Below, piece by piece: positions 51,449-61,600 of a stretch of 64,000 nucleotides of DNA. The stretch spans positions 1 through 64,000 of the forward strand of contig NZ_QKWY01000003.1 in assembly GCF_003248355.1 (NCBI RefSeq). Direction: 5' to 3'. The DNA is from Streptomyces sp. AC1-42W. GTDB taxonomy: Bacteria; Actinomycetota; Actinomycetes; Streptomycetales; Streptomycetaceae. Under the pieces are notes generated by a model, which had not been told where the DNA came from, did no database searches, and saw nothing but the letters and a program-made list of their open reading frames with translations. Both the position numbers and the translations under genes were made by a program. The stretch's first letter is position 1. The number at the start of each line of letters is the position of its first letter.

Positions 51449-52057
51449 ATGGCCAACTGGCTTCGTTCACGTTCAGCGGCAGCGTTTGTCGATGGGTTTC
51501 GGCTCTGGTCCACCTTCTGTGGGCGCGTACGCAGGGTGACTGTCGATCGCGCCACGACTCCGGAGGAGATGTTCACCGGGCAGTGGCAAAGCCGTGCGAC
51601 CAGACTCGACGACTACAAGCCTTACCTCGATCAGCGCTGGCAGGAAGGCTGCACCAACGCCTGGAAACTCTGGGAGGAGATCAGGGAACAGGGCTATCCA
51701 CGCGGATACGCAAGCGTCAGCGACTACGTCAGCAGGACCCTTCGCGGCAAGCCCCAACAGGTCGGTCCACGGCCGCCATCCGCCCGCGCCGTCACCCGCT
51801 GGACCCTCACGCACCTGGACGGCGACCAGCTGCCCGAATGGATCGAAGCAGCCAGCGCCACCACCGAACTGCCCAGCCTCCGCAACTTCGCTCAGCACCT
51901 CCTGCGCGATCTCGAAGCTGTCCCCGCCGGTCTCACCCTGCCCTGGAACTCCGGCGTGGTGGAGGGCCATGTCAACCGGATCAAAATGCTCAAGCGACAG
52001 ATGTTCGGCCGCGCGGGATTCGCCTTGCTTCGTAAACGAGTCCTCCTGGCCACCTGA
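51449..52057 (+). pseudogene. ISL3-family transposase, C-terminal fragment
   Basis: The frame from about 51560 reads RLDDYKPYLDQRWQEGCTNA, then WKLWEEIREQGYPRGYASVS, DYVSRTL and finally LPWNSGVVEGHVNRIKMLKR, ending QMFGRAGFALLRKRVLLAT. These are ISL3 (IS204/IS1001/IS1165-like) C-terminal motifs, including the catalytic Glu in VVEGHVN. The HTH and the first two catalytic Asp are absent, so this is a dead copy. The first 30 codons are of other origin. Confidence 0.8.
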
Positions 52058-52119
52058 GCGCGTGTCAGTGTCTGCTGGAATGCTGGTTCCGTCCGCGAGA
52101 GCGATACCAGGAGCCGTAC

Positions 52120-52539
52120 ATGGGGACGTGGGGAACAGGCCCATTCGACAGCGATCTCGCTGCCGACTTCGTCGACGAACTCGAGGGACTGACTTCTCAG
52201 AAGGTCATCGAAGTGCTCGAGCGAGCATTCCAGCGAGTCACGGATTCCGGAGCACGCGTGGATGGCGGTGACGGCACCGAAGCGGTCGCCGCCGCGGCTC
52301 TCGTTGCCAGCACCGTCCCGGGCAGCAGGATTGTGATCGACCCTGATGACGGACCCAGAGAACCTCTGCCGCAGCTTCCGCCGGCTCTCCGCTCGTCAGC
52401 CGTGCTCGCTCTGCAACGTGTACTCCAGGACGGATCGGAACTGCTGACCGGCTGGGTGGACAGTGCCGACGCCGCTCAGTGGCGCCACGAAGTCCAACAG
52501 ATCGCGGAAGCCCTGGGACCGATTGATCACGAACAGTAA
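52120..52539 (+). CDS. DUF4259 domain protein
   Basis: 139 aa from the ATG at 52120. The family start MGTWGTGPFDSDLAADFVDE is exact for DUF4259, then EVLERAFQRVTDSG, ALVASTVPGSRIVIDP, and a C-terminal HEVQQIAEALGPIDHEQ. Function is unknown; members are often near toxin or mobile-element debris. It lies after an ISL3 remnant. Confidence 0.88.
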   Translation: MGTWGTGPFDSDLAADFVDELEGLTSQKVIEVLERAFQRVTDSGARVDGGDGTEAVAAAALVASTVPGSRIVIDPDDGPREPLPQLPPALRSSAVLALQRVLQDGSELLTGWVDSADAAQWRHEVQQIAEALGPIDHEQ

Positions 52540-52721
52540 CCGCGCCACACGAAGTGGACCAGAGCCTGGGTTTCGACAGCAGTTGACGATCAACGTGCTC
52601 GGAGATGTTCACGGGTAATGACGGCACTGTCGTCAGTGAGGGCGTTCGCGCGGACCACTGAGGCGACCAGTGCCTCCGGACGATCAGGCCCCGGTAGCCT
52701 CTGGCCCTGCCTGAGACATCG

Positions 52722-53483
52722 GTGGCGCACTTTTACGACGAACTGGCCGACGACTACCACCTGATCTACTCCGACTGGGACGCCAGCATTCGTCGGCAGG
52801 GTGACGCCCTCGACGCCCTTATCGGTCAGGGTGGCGTCGAGGTGCTCGACTGTTCCTGCGGAATCGGCACGCAGGCCATCGGCCTTGCGCTCCGCGGGCA
52901 CCGCGTCACCGGCACCGATCTCAGCCCGCGCGCCGCCGCCCGCGCCGGCTGTGAGGCCGCCCGCCGGAGCCTCAGTCTGCGCACGGCGGCTGCCGACATG
53001 CGACGCCTCCCGTTTCCCGACGGCCGGTTCGATGTCGTCGTCTGCGCTGACAACTCGCTGCCCCACCTGTTGACAGAGCAGGATGTGCGCGCCGCCCTGG
53101 CCGCGATGCGCCGAGTGCTGCGCCCAGACGGCCTGCTGCTGGTCAGCACTCGCCACTACGACGACCTGCTGCGCGACCACCCCGTTTCGACGCCCCCACA
53201 AGTCCACCAGACCGCCGACTGCGCCGACGGCGGAGAACGAACGGTCACCTTCCAGCTCTGGCACTGGCACGAGGACGGAGAGCACTACGACCTGGAGCAC
53301 TTCCAACTTCTTCCGGCAGGCGGAGAATGGCGCGTCCAGGTCCGCCGGACCACCTACTGGGCCGTCAGCCAGGACCGGTTGGCCGGCCTCGCAGCTGAGG
53401 CCGGCTTTGTCGACGCCCGGTGGCGGATGCCGCAGGAGACAGGCTTCTTCCAGCCGCTGCTTATGGCCCGCGCCGGCGATTAA
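52722..53483 (+). CDS. Class I SAM-dependent methyltransferase
   Basis: 253 aa from the GTG at 52722. Motif I EVLDCSCGIGTQAIGLALRG, motif II region GTDLSPRAAARAGCEAAR, motif III LPFPDGRFDVVVCADNSLPH and the post-I RRVLRPDGLLLVSTRHYDD block. Substrate unknown. A C-terminal TTYWAVSQDRLAGLAAEAGF end fits glycine/sarcosine N-methyltransferase-type or small-molecule enzymes. Confidence 0.9.
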   Translation: MAHFYDELADDYHLIYSDWDASIRRQGDALDALIGQGGVEVLDCSCGIGTQAIGLALRGHRVTGTDLSPRAAARAGCEAARRSLSLRTAAADMRRLPFPDGRFDVVVCADNSLPHLLTEQDVRAALAAMRRVLRPDGLLLVSTRHYDDLLRDHPVSTPPQVHQTADCADGGERTVTFQLWHWHEDGEHYDLEHFQLLPAGGEWRVQVRRTTYWAVSQDRLAGLAAEAGFVDARWRMPQETGFFQPLLMARAGD

Positions 53484-53538
53484 GCGATTCCTTCACCGCC
53501 GGCCGTGAGGGCAGCGGCCGAGCCAGAACCGGTGGGTG

Positions 53539-53660
53539 TCAGCCAGCATTGGCGGGTTCTTCGGCGCGGGCGCGGGTGCTGGCGAGGCGGTAGGAGTCGG
53601 TGCCGGTTTCGATGATGGTGCCGTTGAAGGTCAGGCGGCCGACGATGGCCGCGCCGAGCC
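53539..53660 (-). pseudogene. IstB-like C-terminal fragment (IS21 remnant)
   Basis: About 40 codons on the minus strand: RLGAAIVGRLTFNGTIIETG, then TDSYRLASTRARAEEPANAG. The IIETGTDSYRL motif is typical of the end of IstB-type transposition ATPases. Everything upstream, including Walker motifs, is gone. Downstream sequence belongs to other genes. Confidence 0.55.
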
Positions 53661-53687
53661 GCGTAGGAGATCCGGGTGACCGACGGC

Positions 53688-54344
53688 TCACCCGCAAGCG
53701 CCATGGTCTCTGCTGAACTCCCAAACGTTGACCCGGCCATACAATCCGGGAAGAACGGTGCGCCACGCCGGATCGAAGGAGACCTCTGCGCCGGCGATCA
53801 GACGCATCGCACCTTGCGACGGCAGCGCGATCGGGCCGACGTCCAAAACAGCCGCCGCGGTCGTGCGCACCCGGTCGGTTCGGGCGTGTTTCAGGATGAG
53901 TCGTATGCCGTCCAGGCCGTCAGCCCCGCCCCCGGAGTGAAGATGTTGCTGGTCCGCAGGGACGTCAGGCAGCAAGCGGGCCGGGCGTTGCGGCGGATTC
54001 ACGGCAAGTACGTCAGCGCGCATGGGCGCCAGTTGACTCCAGTCCGCTTCCCACAAGGTCAGACGGCCTCGGGCTTCAGAGCCAAGGTGCTCCGAGACAT
54101 TGCGGGCAGTGTCGACAAGCGCGGCACGGTCGTAGTCCTGCGCTATGACGTGTCGGGCCCCCGCCGCGAGAGCAGCAACGGTGACGAGCCCGGCTCCGCA
54201 GCCGGCATCGACGACAACCTGGCCCTCGCAGTCGCTCATTGTTGCGGCGAGCACAGCGGAAAAGGTGGAAGGCCGATGCACGCCTTCGCTGGCGGTCAGC
54301 TTCTGGCCAAGCGCCAGCCACGGTCCTATCTCCAGAATCTCCAT
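53688..54344 (-). CDS. Methyltransferase-like protein, possibly truncated
   Basis: 218 aa from the ATG at 54344. Start EILEIGPWLALGQKLTASEG, then QVVVDAGCGAGLVTVAALAA, GARHVIAQDYDRAALVDTAR and DVLAVNPPQRPARLLPDVPA (NPP-like motif IV of RNA/protein/DNA N-methyltransferases). The end NVWEFSRDHGACG lies next to the IstB remnant, so the natural C-terminus may have been changed. No clear ribosome site is seen at the ATG and the frame is open upstream, so the start is uncertain. Confidence 0.6.
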   Translation of the reverse strand: MEILEIGPWLALGQKLTASEGVHRPSTFSAVLAATMSDCEGQVVVDAGCGAGLVTVAALAAGARHVIAQDYDRAALVDTARNVSEHLGSEARGRLTLWEADWSQLAPMRADVLAVNPPQRPARLLPDVPADQQHLHSGGGADGLDGIRLILKHARTDRVRTTAAAVLDVGPIALPSQGAMRLIAGAEVSFDPAWRTVLPGLYGRVNVWEFSRDHGACG

Positions 54345-54613
54345 ATAGCGATGCTGCCAGGCATGCTGCCGGCCACGATCCCCGGGGGCACCGCGGCCAC
54401 GACGCTGGAGGCTGGACGGCTCCCGGACAAGGACAGTGAGGACGAGGCGGGAGCCGGACGGGCCGGACAGGTGCTCCCGCGGTGCGGGCCCCGCCAGGTC
54501 GGCCAGTTCCGTGTGGACGCGCGTGCCCGGGAGACGGCGCAGGGCGTCGGTGTGGTTCGGCGAGCGCAGGAGTGCCGGCCGTGTCGCCGTGGGCCGGCAG
54601 TGGGTGTGCCCCG

Positions 54614-55480
54614 TTACAGCCGGTTCAGGTCGGCCTGTACCAGGTCGTGGTCCGACCACGGGGTGAGATGTACCCGTTGCTCCTGCGAGGCGAAGCCGCG
54701 CAGGAAGATGTAGTCGAACTTGCTGCGCCAATCGGTGGTCGGCTCGCACATGCCCGTCCCGGAGGGGCCGCATCCGGGGTCCGCGTCCTCGGCCAGGTCC
54801 CACATCACGGTGAGTTCGGGGGCGGGCGGCACCGCGTTGAAGTCGCCGAGGACGATCGTGCGGTCGTACGGGGCGATCGCCTCGGCCAGTACGGCGGTCT
54901 GCTCCACGCGGACCGATTGCTGTCTGCGCTCGGCCAGGTGCGTGTTGAACACCCGGACGCTCAGGCCGTCCACGAGGGTCGTGACGGCCAGGTAGCCGCG
55001 GTCCTCGGACCCGCCGTCGGGGTACTCCACCTTCACCGGGTCGGTCATCGGGGCGGCCGAGAGGATCGCCTGTCCGTAGCCCCCCGGAGCCCACGGCACG
55101 CCTCCGCACCGGCTCCAGCTGGGCAGCACCGAGCCGTATTCGACGTGGTAGGCCAGCCCGTACCGGTACCGCAGGTAGTCGCGGATTCTCTCGACATCGC
55201 CCACGCACGCTTCCTGCAGGCCGATGACCTGGGGTGCGTACGTGGCGATCTCCGCCGCCCTGCCGCCGTTCTGCCCGCCGCCCCGGCAGGGGTTGCAGAT
55301 GTTCCAGGTCATGACGCGGTTGGGCACGACCTCGTCGGGGGCGCCGGCCGGCAGCGGTCCGGGCGTGTAGGCGCTGCTCGACACGCTGGGGCCGACGAGC
55401 AGCAGGCAGGCCATGATCAGCGCGCCCGCGAGCCACCGCGCGCCGGTTCGGGTCACCTTCGGCTCCTTGACAGTAGACAC
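54614..55480 (-). CDS. Secreted endonuclease/exonuclease/phosphatase-family protein
   Basis: 288 aa. N-terminal signal anchor (ARWLAGALIMACLLLVGPSV). EEP fold: RVMTWNICNPCRGGGQN, VIGLQEACVGDVERIRDYL (catalytic Glu), VFNTHLAERRQQS, TIVLGDFNAVPPAPEL (GDFN) and PWSDHDLVQADLN (SDH). Members cut DNA, phosphoinositides or sphingomyelin; the substrate is not predictable here. Likely exported. Confidence 0.9.
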   Translation of the reverse strand: MSTVKEPKVTRTGARWLAGALIMACLLLVGPSVSSSAYTPGPLPAGAPDEVVPNRVMTWNICNPCRGGGQNGGRAAEIATYAPQVIGLQEACVGDVERIRDYLRYRYGLAYHVEYGSVLPSWSRCGGVPWAPGGYGQAILSAAPMTDPVKVEYPDGGSEDRGYLAVTTLVDGLSVRVFNTHLAERRQQSVRVEQTAVLAEAIAPYDRTIVLGDFNAVPPAPELTVMWDLAEDADPGCGPSGTGMCEPTTDWRSKFDYIFLRGFASQEQRVHLTPWSDHDLVQADLNRL

Positions 55481-55544
55481 ACCCCCGTCCCCGGGGGCCG
55501 TGCCGCCCGAGCCTATGCGGCGGGGTGCGGGCGGTATGAGGCGG

Positions 55545-56270
55545 TCAGGTGCGTCGTGCCACGAAGACGAACTCCCGGCCCGGCCGGTCGGGCGCGTCGC
55601 GCACGTCGAGCGCCTCGTAGCCGTGGGCGGCCAGGTCCGCCTCGATCTCGTCGCGCTCCCGGAACCGCAGGGTCGAGTCCGAGGTCAGCACCTGTCCGTC
55701 CACGGCGAAGACATAGGTCCAGCGGAAGGTGACCAGAGGCGGGCTCACGTCGATCAGCCGGACCCAGCTCTCGACGGAGCCGACGCCCGGGATCTCCGTC
55801 ACCCGGTAGGAGTTCTCGCGGGTCCACTCCTCCCAGGCGCGTCGGGCCGGGTCGCGGGTCTCGAAGACCAGGTGCCCGCCGGGCCGCAGCGCCTCGTGGG
55901 TCGCCCGCAGCGTCGTGTGCCAGGTGTCGGGGTCGGCGATGGCCTGGGCGACGTTCGCCGTCATCGTCGCGAGGTCGGCCCGAAGGGGCGGGAGGGCCGT
56001 GGCGTCCCCGCAGATCCAGCGCACTCGTTCGCCGCCCGGTTTGGTCCGGGCGACGTCGATGGACGCCCGGGCGGGATCGACGCCGACGACGTCGATCCCG
56101 CGGTCGGCCAGGAGGAGGGCGAACACCCCGGTGCCGCAGCCGATGTCCAGGACGCGGCGGGCCCCGAACTCTTCCGCCATCCGGAGGTAGGCGTCGAGGT
56201 CGCCGCGGTCGGGGTCGAGCGGGTCGTGGATCGCGGCGAGTCGTGGATGCCCGAAGCAGTCGTCAGCCAT
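55545..56270 (-). CDS. Class I SAM-dependent methyltransferase
   Basis: 241 aa. Motif I ARRVLDIGCGTGVFALLLAD, then GVDPARASIDVARTKPG and WICGDATALPPLRADLATM, followed by EALRPGGHLVFETRDPARRA. Typical Methyltransf_11/25 type; substrate unknown. Strand as the amine oxidase and EEP gene, but spaced from both. Confidence 0.9.
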   Translation of the reverse strand: MADDCFGHPRLAAIHDPLDPDRGDLDAYLRMAEEFGARRVLDIGCGTGVFALLLADRGIDVVGVDPARASIDVARTKPGGERVRWICGDATALPPLRADLATMTANVAQAIADPDTWHTTLRATHEALRPGGHLVFETRDPARRAWEEWTRENSYRVTEIPGVGSVESWVRLIDVSPPLVTFRWTYVFAVDGQVLTSDSTLRFRERDEIEADLAAHGYEALDVRDAPDRPGREFVFVARRT

Positions 56271-56385
56271 GCGGCCGAACGTATGCGGCGCCGGCTCCGC
56301 GGAGCCACCGGGTTTCGTACGGAGCGCCGCCCCCCTCGGAGCGCCGCCTCGGAGCGCCGCCCGCGCGGCGGCGCTCCGTCGTGCG

Positions 56386-58326
56386 TCAGCTCGCGTGCAC
56401 CTCCAGGGCCGCGCGCACCGCCGATTCCAGCGCGCCCTCGATCCAGGCCGGCTTGACGGAGGTGTGGCAGCCCGCGAAGTGCAGCGGCCCCTCCGCCGAG
56501 CGCACGTCGGCGAGGAGTTCGGTGTGCTGGCCGGGGAGCAGCACGGACGCCTCGCCGTAGGCGTACGGGTCGCGCATCCAGGACTGGGTGGCGCCGACGC
56601 CCGTGTAGAAGACCTCGATCCGCTGCCCGTACACGTCCTGGACGCCGCCCAGGGCGTGCGGGTAGCGCTCGTCGTCGTCCAGGGAGTCCCACTTCAGGGC
56701 GTCGTCGGCCCAGCTGTAGGAGGCCAGGAGGACGCCGCCCTTGCTGCCGGGGACCGGGTGGGAGGGCTGGTACATGAAGCGGTTGGCGTTGTCGGTGACC
56801 GAGCCGCCGCCGATGACGTGGGCGGCCTCGGGCTGGTTGCGCGCGGTCGCCCGGTACGCGGCGTAGTGGACGCGCTGGTTGGGCGGCAGGTGGCCGACCG
56901 GGACCGAGGGGTGGGCGCCCAGCAGCGAGCCGTCCGCCGGGGCCTTGCCGAGGCGGTAGGCGTCGTACAGGCCGGGCCGGATCGCGTCCAGTTCCCTCTT
57001 CCAGTCCTTCTCCTCGAACTCCCACCAGCGGCGGCTGAATTCGAGCAGGACCTTGGTGGCCGCGTCGTAGTGGACCTCGGTGATCGCGCGCCGCTTGCCG
57101 TACGAGAGCGGGGGCGCGATCGGGACGTGGCGCAGTCCGGAGAACGGCACGGTGATGATCGCCCGGTCTCCGGTGAAGGTCTGCCGCACGACCTTGCCGT
57201 CGCGGCCCTCCGACACCGTCTCGACCCGTACCCCGTGGTCGCCGTAGCTGATGCGGGCCGCCCGGCGGTCCAGGTGCACCAGCTTCCTGACCGGTGCGTA
57301 CATGGCGTCGGCCAGCGTCGCCGTGCCCTCGGGCAGTTCGTAGAAGGCCGTGTCCGGGCTGATCAGGGCGGCGCCGATGAAGCTGTGGACGAAGGCCAGC
57401 GGGAGCCGGGATGTGAGGTTCTCGACGGTGCCGATCAGGTCGATGGTGCGCTCGTCGAGCTTGGCGGCCTCGGTGAGGAAGCGGAACATCGACCAGTGCC
57501 CGTAGCGCTGGATGACGCGGGCCCAGCCCTCGACCAGTTCCGAGCCCTCCTTGCCCTCGAACTCCGCGCGCACGGGGGCGAATGCCTCGCGCACGATGGT
57601 GGCGGCGGTCTTGTTCTCGAAGGCGGCGGGGACTCCGAAGGAACGGTTGACCGCCTGCGGCTTCTTCGCGTAGTCGGACTTGCGGACCCGGATGCCGTTG
57701 ACGTGGATCCAGGTGTGGTTGACGGGCTTCCCGGCCGGGTCCACGTCCACGAGGTGGAAGCGGCGGCGCTTGAGGCCGAGGTTGTCCATCAGCCCGGTGA
57801 CGAGCGGGTGGCTGTCCGGAATGCGCATCGCCCCGGCCTCGGCGTACTGCTTCGGATCGGCGAATGGCGCCTTGGCGTGCTCGTGGCCGCCGGTGCGGAA
57901 GGTCTTGATCCGGCCACCGACCCGGTTTCCGTTGGCCTCGATGACGGTGACGTCGTGACCGGCGTCGTGGAGCAGCCGCGCGGAGGCGAGTCCGGCCGGT
58001 CCCGCACCGACGATCAGCACCTTCTTGGGCGACTTGCGGCTGCGCGGCAGCCCCTTGGTCAGCAGGACGTCGCGGTAGTGCGGAATGAGGGAACGGTCCT
58101 GCTCGTCCCGGACGAGAATCGCGCGCGCGACGCCCAGACAGGCGCTCCAGTCGGAGCCGGGGGCCGCGAGCGGGGCGACGGCGGGAGCCGCGGGAACGGC
58201 TGCGCTCGCCGGGGTCGCGGTGGTGGTGAGGGCGGCGGCACCGGCCGCCGCGCCTGCGGCGGCGCCCGCGATCAGGGTGCGGCGGGAGGGCAGGTCGGAC
58301 GTGGGTCCGGTGGGTTCGGTAGTCAT
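56386..58326 (-). CDS. Tat-exported flavin amine oxidase (L-amino-acid-oxidase-like)
   Basis: 646 aa. Tat signal with twin Arg15-16 (PSRRTLIAGAAAGAAAG). Rossmann FAD site VLIVGAGPAGLASARLLHDA (103-122), then VIEANGNRVGGRIKTFRTGG, GAMRIPDSHPLVTG and the C-terminal GPLHFAGCHTSVKPAWIEGA. Similar in size and layout to the Streptomyces L-glutamate oxidase / LAAO class. It would oxidise an amino acid outside the cell to its keto acid, giving H2O2. Substrate not fixed by sequence. Confidence 0.9.
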   Translation of the reverse strand: MTTEPTGPTSDLPSRRTLIAGAAAGAAAGAAALTTTATPASAAVPAAPAVAPLAAPGSDWSACLGVARAILVRDEQDRSLIPHYRDVLLTKGLPRSRKSPKKVLIVGAGPAGLASARLLHDAGHDVTVIEANGNRVGGRIKTFRTGGHEHAKAPFADPKQYAEAGAMRIPDSHPLVTGLMDNLGLKRRRFHLVDVDPAGKPVNHTWIHVNGIRVRKSDYAKKPQAVNRSFGVPAAFENKTAATIVREAFAPVRAEFEGKEGSELVEGWARVIQRYGHWSMFRFLTEAAKLDERTIDLIGTVENLTSRLPLAFVHSFIGAALISPDTAFYELPEGTATLADAMYAPVRKLVHLDRRAARISYGDHGVRVETVSEGRDGKVVRQTFTGDRAIITVPFSGLRHVPIAPPLSYGKRRAITEVHYDAATKVLLEFSRRWWEFEEKDWKRELDAIRPGLYDAYRLGKAPADGSLLGAHPSVPVGHLPPNQRVHYAAYRATARNQPEAAHVIGGGSVTDNANRFMYQPSHPVPGSKGGVLLASYSWADDALKWDSLDDDERYPHALGGVQDVYGQRIEVFYTGVGATQSWMRDPYAYGEASVLLPGQHTELLADVRSAEGPLHFAGCHTSVKPAWIEGALESAVRAALEVHAS

Positions 58327-58638
58327 GCCGACACCCTGGGGGGCGCGAAACGGGGCGCATTACGCGAACGCGCGTAGATCACCCCGGAATCACACGTGAG
58401 GGGGAGGAAACGGAGCCCCTCCTACTCCCGCGCGATGTCGGTCGGCAGTGAGGTGCTGCTGCGGCCGGAGCGTCCGGCAACGGGCTGCGGGGCACCGGGC
58501 GTTGGCGCGCCGACGCGGTCGAAGGAGAGCGATGATCAGGTTATAGAGTGATCGCCTCTGAGGGTGCGGCACCGGCCGGGGGCCGGGCCGACGGGGTCGG
58601 CGGCGCACCGCTCATGAGACCTGGGGAGGGTCTTTCGG
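58327..58638. other. Divergent intergenic region between amine oxidase and FG-GAP protein
   Basis: 312 bp, GC-rich, with no gene. It should hold the two divergent promoters. An AT-rich GTTATAGAGT lies at 58540-58549. No strong dyad noted. Confidence 0.5.
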
Positions 58639-61600
58639 ATGAGTCGTCGTCGTGGTGTGCGCCCGCACCGGTGGGTCGGAGCGAGTACGGCCGTGGTCGC
58701 GTCGCTGGGGCTCGCGACGGGGTTCCTGTCGTCGCCCGCGTGGGCGACGACGGCGGACACCGCGCAGGAGACCGTCGTACCGGCCACCCAGCGCACCACG
58801 TACCAGTCCGCGTCGCTCCACTACGCCGGCACGCAGACGGGGAGCGACGGGGCCGGGGCGCAGGGCGTCTTCCACCGCCTTGAGGGCTACCGGGGCCTCG
58901 TCTGGACCCGCTACGCGGACGGCACCACCCTTCCCGTTCCCCCGGCCCCGGAGGCCGGCGCCCGGCAGCCGGGTACGGGCAGCGACGTCTTCGCCCAGGT
59001 CGCCAAGGACGGCCGGGTCGAGCTGTGGGACGCGGTGGAGAACACCACGCGCGTCGTCCAGATCCCGTCCGGGCTGCAGCTGTTGAGCATCCACGGCAGC
59101 ACGGTCGTCGCGTTCGCCCCGGTCCTCGCGGAGGACGGGACGTCCACCCGCGTCCACCATCTGCTCACCCCCGGACCCGACGGGACCACACGCGACGTCC
59201 TGGTCACCGGCATGCCGGCCGGGCTGAAGCTGAGCGCGGTCCGTGCCGCGGACGCCAAGAGTCTGCTGTTCTTCGGCCATTGGAACGGCACGTACCGCAT
59301 CGTCTCCGTGGACCGGGCGACCGGCGAGGTGCGGAACTGGACCCAGCCGGTTCCCGTGAGCAACAGCCTGGTCCGGATCTCCGAGGACCACGTCGTCCTG
59401 TTCCACCCCAACAATCCGAAGCTGCTGATCCTGCCCCGCGACGACCTGACGGCCACCCCGGCCGAACTGACGGTGGGCTGCGGCGGGGTGAGCCCCGCCG
59501 ACGACCTGGCGGTCGTCGGTGACTGGGTGGTCTACCGCTGCGGCGTGACGATCCAGGCCAAGCCGCTGGCCGGCGGGGCGGCCGTCAGGGTCGTCTTCTC
59601 GGCCGCCCACGGTCTCTCCTCGGCGCCCGACGGTTCGGCGGTGGTGGTGGGCCGCGCGAACGCCGAGAGCGTCTACGGCATCCTGCGCCTGGTCCCCGGC
59701 GCCGACCACGGCGCGCCCGCGGTCACCACGGTCAAGCCGCTGATCAAGCCCCCCGCCGAGGTGCGGGGCCTGTCCCTGGAGCAGGGCAGGCTGGTCGTGG
59801 CCGACTCCGGCACCGGACAGCGGGACGCCTACCTGCGTACCGTCGCACCGTCCGGCACCCCCGAGTTCGGTGAGCGCTCCGCCTTCACCGACTCCGGCGT
59901 CCGGATGGCCCCCTGCCCGGACCGGGACGCCGGCTGTTCGGCGATCCGGGGCACGGCCGACGGCCGGATCGCCTGGCTGGAGCGCGACGGGGCCTCGGGC
60001 TACGACCGGCTGCGCGTCGCCGGCCCCGCTCCCCGCGCCCTCTTCGAGCGCGCGGTGCCCGCCGGCGGCCACATCACGGACGTGTCCGGCGACTACGTCC
60101 TCTACGAGGACGGCACCCGCGGCTACGTCTACCGGCTGGACGACTCCGGCGCCCCCGTGACCAGCCCCGAGGGTGCCTCCGCGCTCCAGGACGACGTCCT
60201 GCTGACCGCCGGCACCGTACCGGGCAGCGTGACCGGCATCGACCTGTCCACGGGGAAGGCGACGGCCACCCTCACCACGGACGCGAACTGCGTGCCGCGG
60301 GAACTGCAGTCCGCCGGGCGCTGGCTGTACTGGAACTGCGGCCCCGACGGCGGCGCGGGCGTCTACGACCGCACCGCGAAGAAGTCGGTCCCGGTGCCCC
60401 CGGGGGAGGCACGGCTCGGCGACGGCTTCGTGGTCACGCACGACCGGTCGGCGGGCCGGCTGACCCTCACCACCGTCACGGACGGCAAGGCCGCCGGCCG
60501 GGTCATCGGCGCGCTGCCCGACACCGGTGTCTCGCAGCGTGATGTCCGCTGGACCGTGGACGAGGCCGGCGCGAATGCCGCGTACGTCGATGCCGAGGAA
60601 CGTGTCCACCTCGTCCCGGCGGGCACCCCGGCGCAGCCGCTGCGCCTGCTGGGTGCGGCCGGGAACGCCGGCACCGTCCGGGCGACGACGCTCGACGTCA
60701 CCCCCGGCACGGTCACCCGCCTGCTGCTGTCCAAGCCGTCCGCCGGCTGGACCCTGACCGTGCGCAGCAGTACGACCGGCGCGATCGTCGACACCGTGCA
60801 CGGCGGCGCCGCGCGCGGCGCGCTGGATGTCGGGTGGCACGGCGACGACCCGTCCCGCTCCGGCGACGCGTTCCTGCCCAATGGCCGGTACGACTGGGTC
60901 CTCTCCGTCGCCCCGGCGGACGGGCAGGGCGACCCGCTGCACGTCACCGGCAGGGTGGCGCTCGTCGGTGCCCGGCCGGTGTGGCGGGACCTCGTCGGCG
61001 ACGACGGAATCGGGGAGCTGCTGGCGCTGAACTCGTCCGGCCTCGTCTACTCGTACCGGGGCACCGGAACCGGCGGGCTGCGCGCCCGGCAGGCGACGTC
61101 GGGCAAGCTGTTCCCGGCGGGCACGCTCCTCGTCCCGTTCGGCGACACGAACGGTGACCGCTGCAACGACGTGCTCGTGCGCCAGGGGAACGAACTGCGC
61201 GCCTACCGGCCCGGATGCGACGGCATCGTGTCGGCCTCGTCCCCGTCCACGCTCATCGGCTCCGGCTGGGCGCAGTACAACGTCATCGTGTCGCCGGGCG
61301 ATGTGAACGGTGACGGGATCAACGACCTGGTGGCACGTCAGACGACCACCGGGGACATGTACTTCTACGCGGGGACCTCGACGCACAAGCTCACTCCCCG
61401 GGTCCGGATCGGGACGGACTGGCGGCTCTACACGAAGATCGTCGGGGCCGGTGACCTGAACGGCGACGGCAGGGGCGATCTGCTCGCGGTCGACAAGTCC
61501 GGTGCGCTCTGGCGCTACTACGGCAAGGCGGCCGGCGCCGTCACACCGCGTACGAAGATCGCGTCGAACTGGGGTGCCGCCTACACGACGGTCGTGGGGG

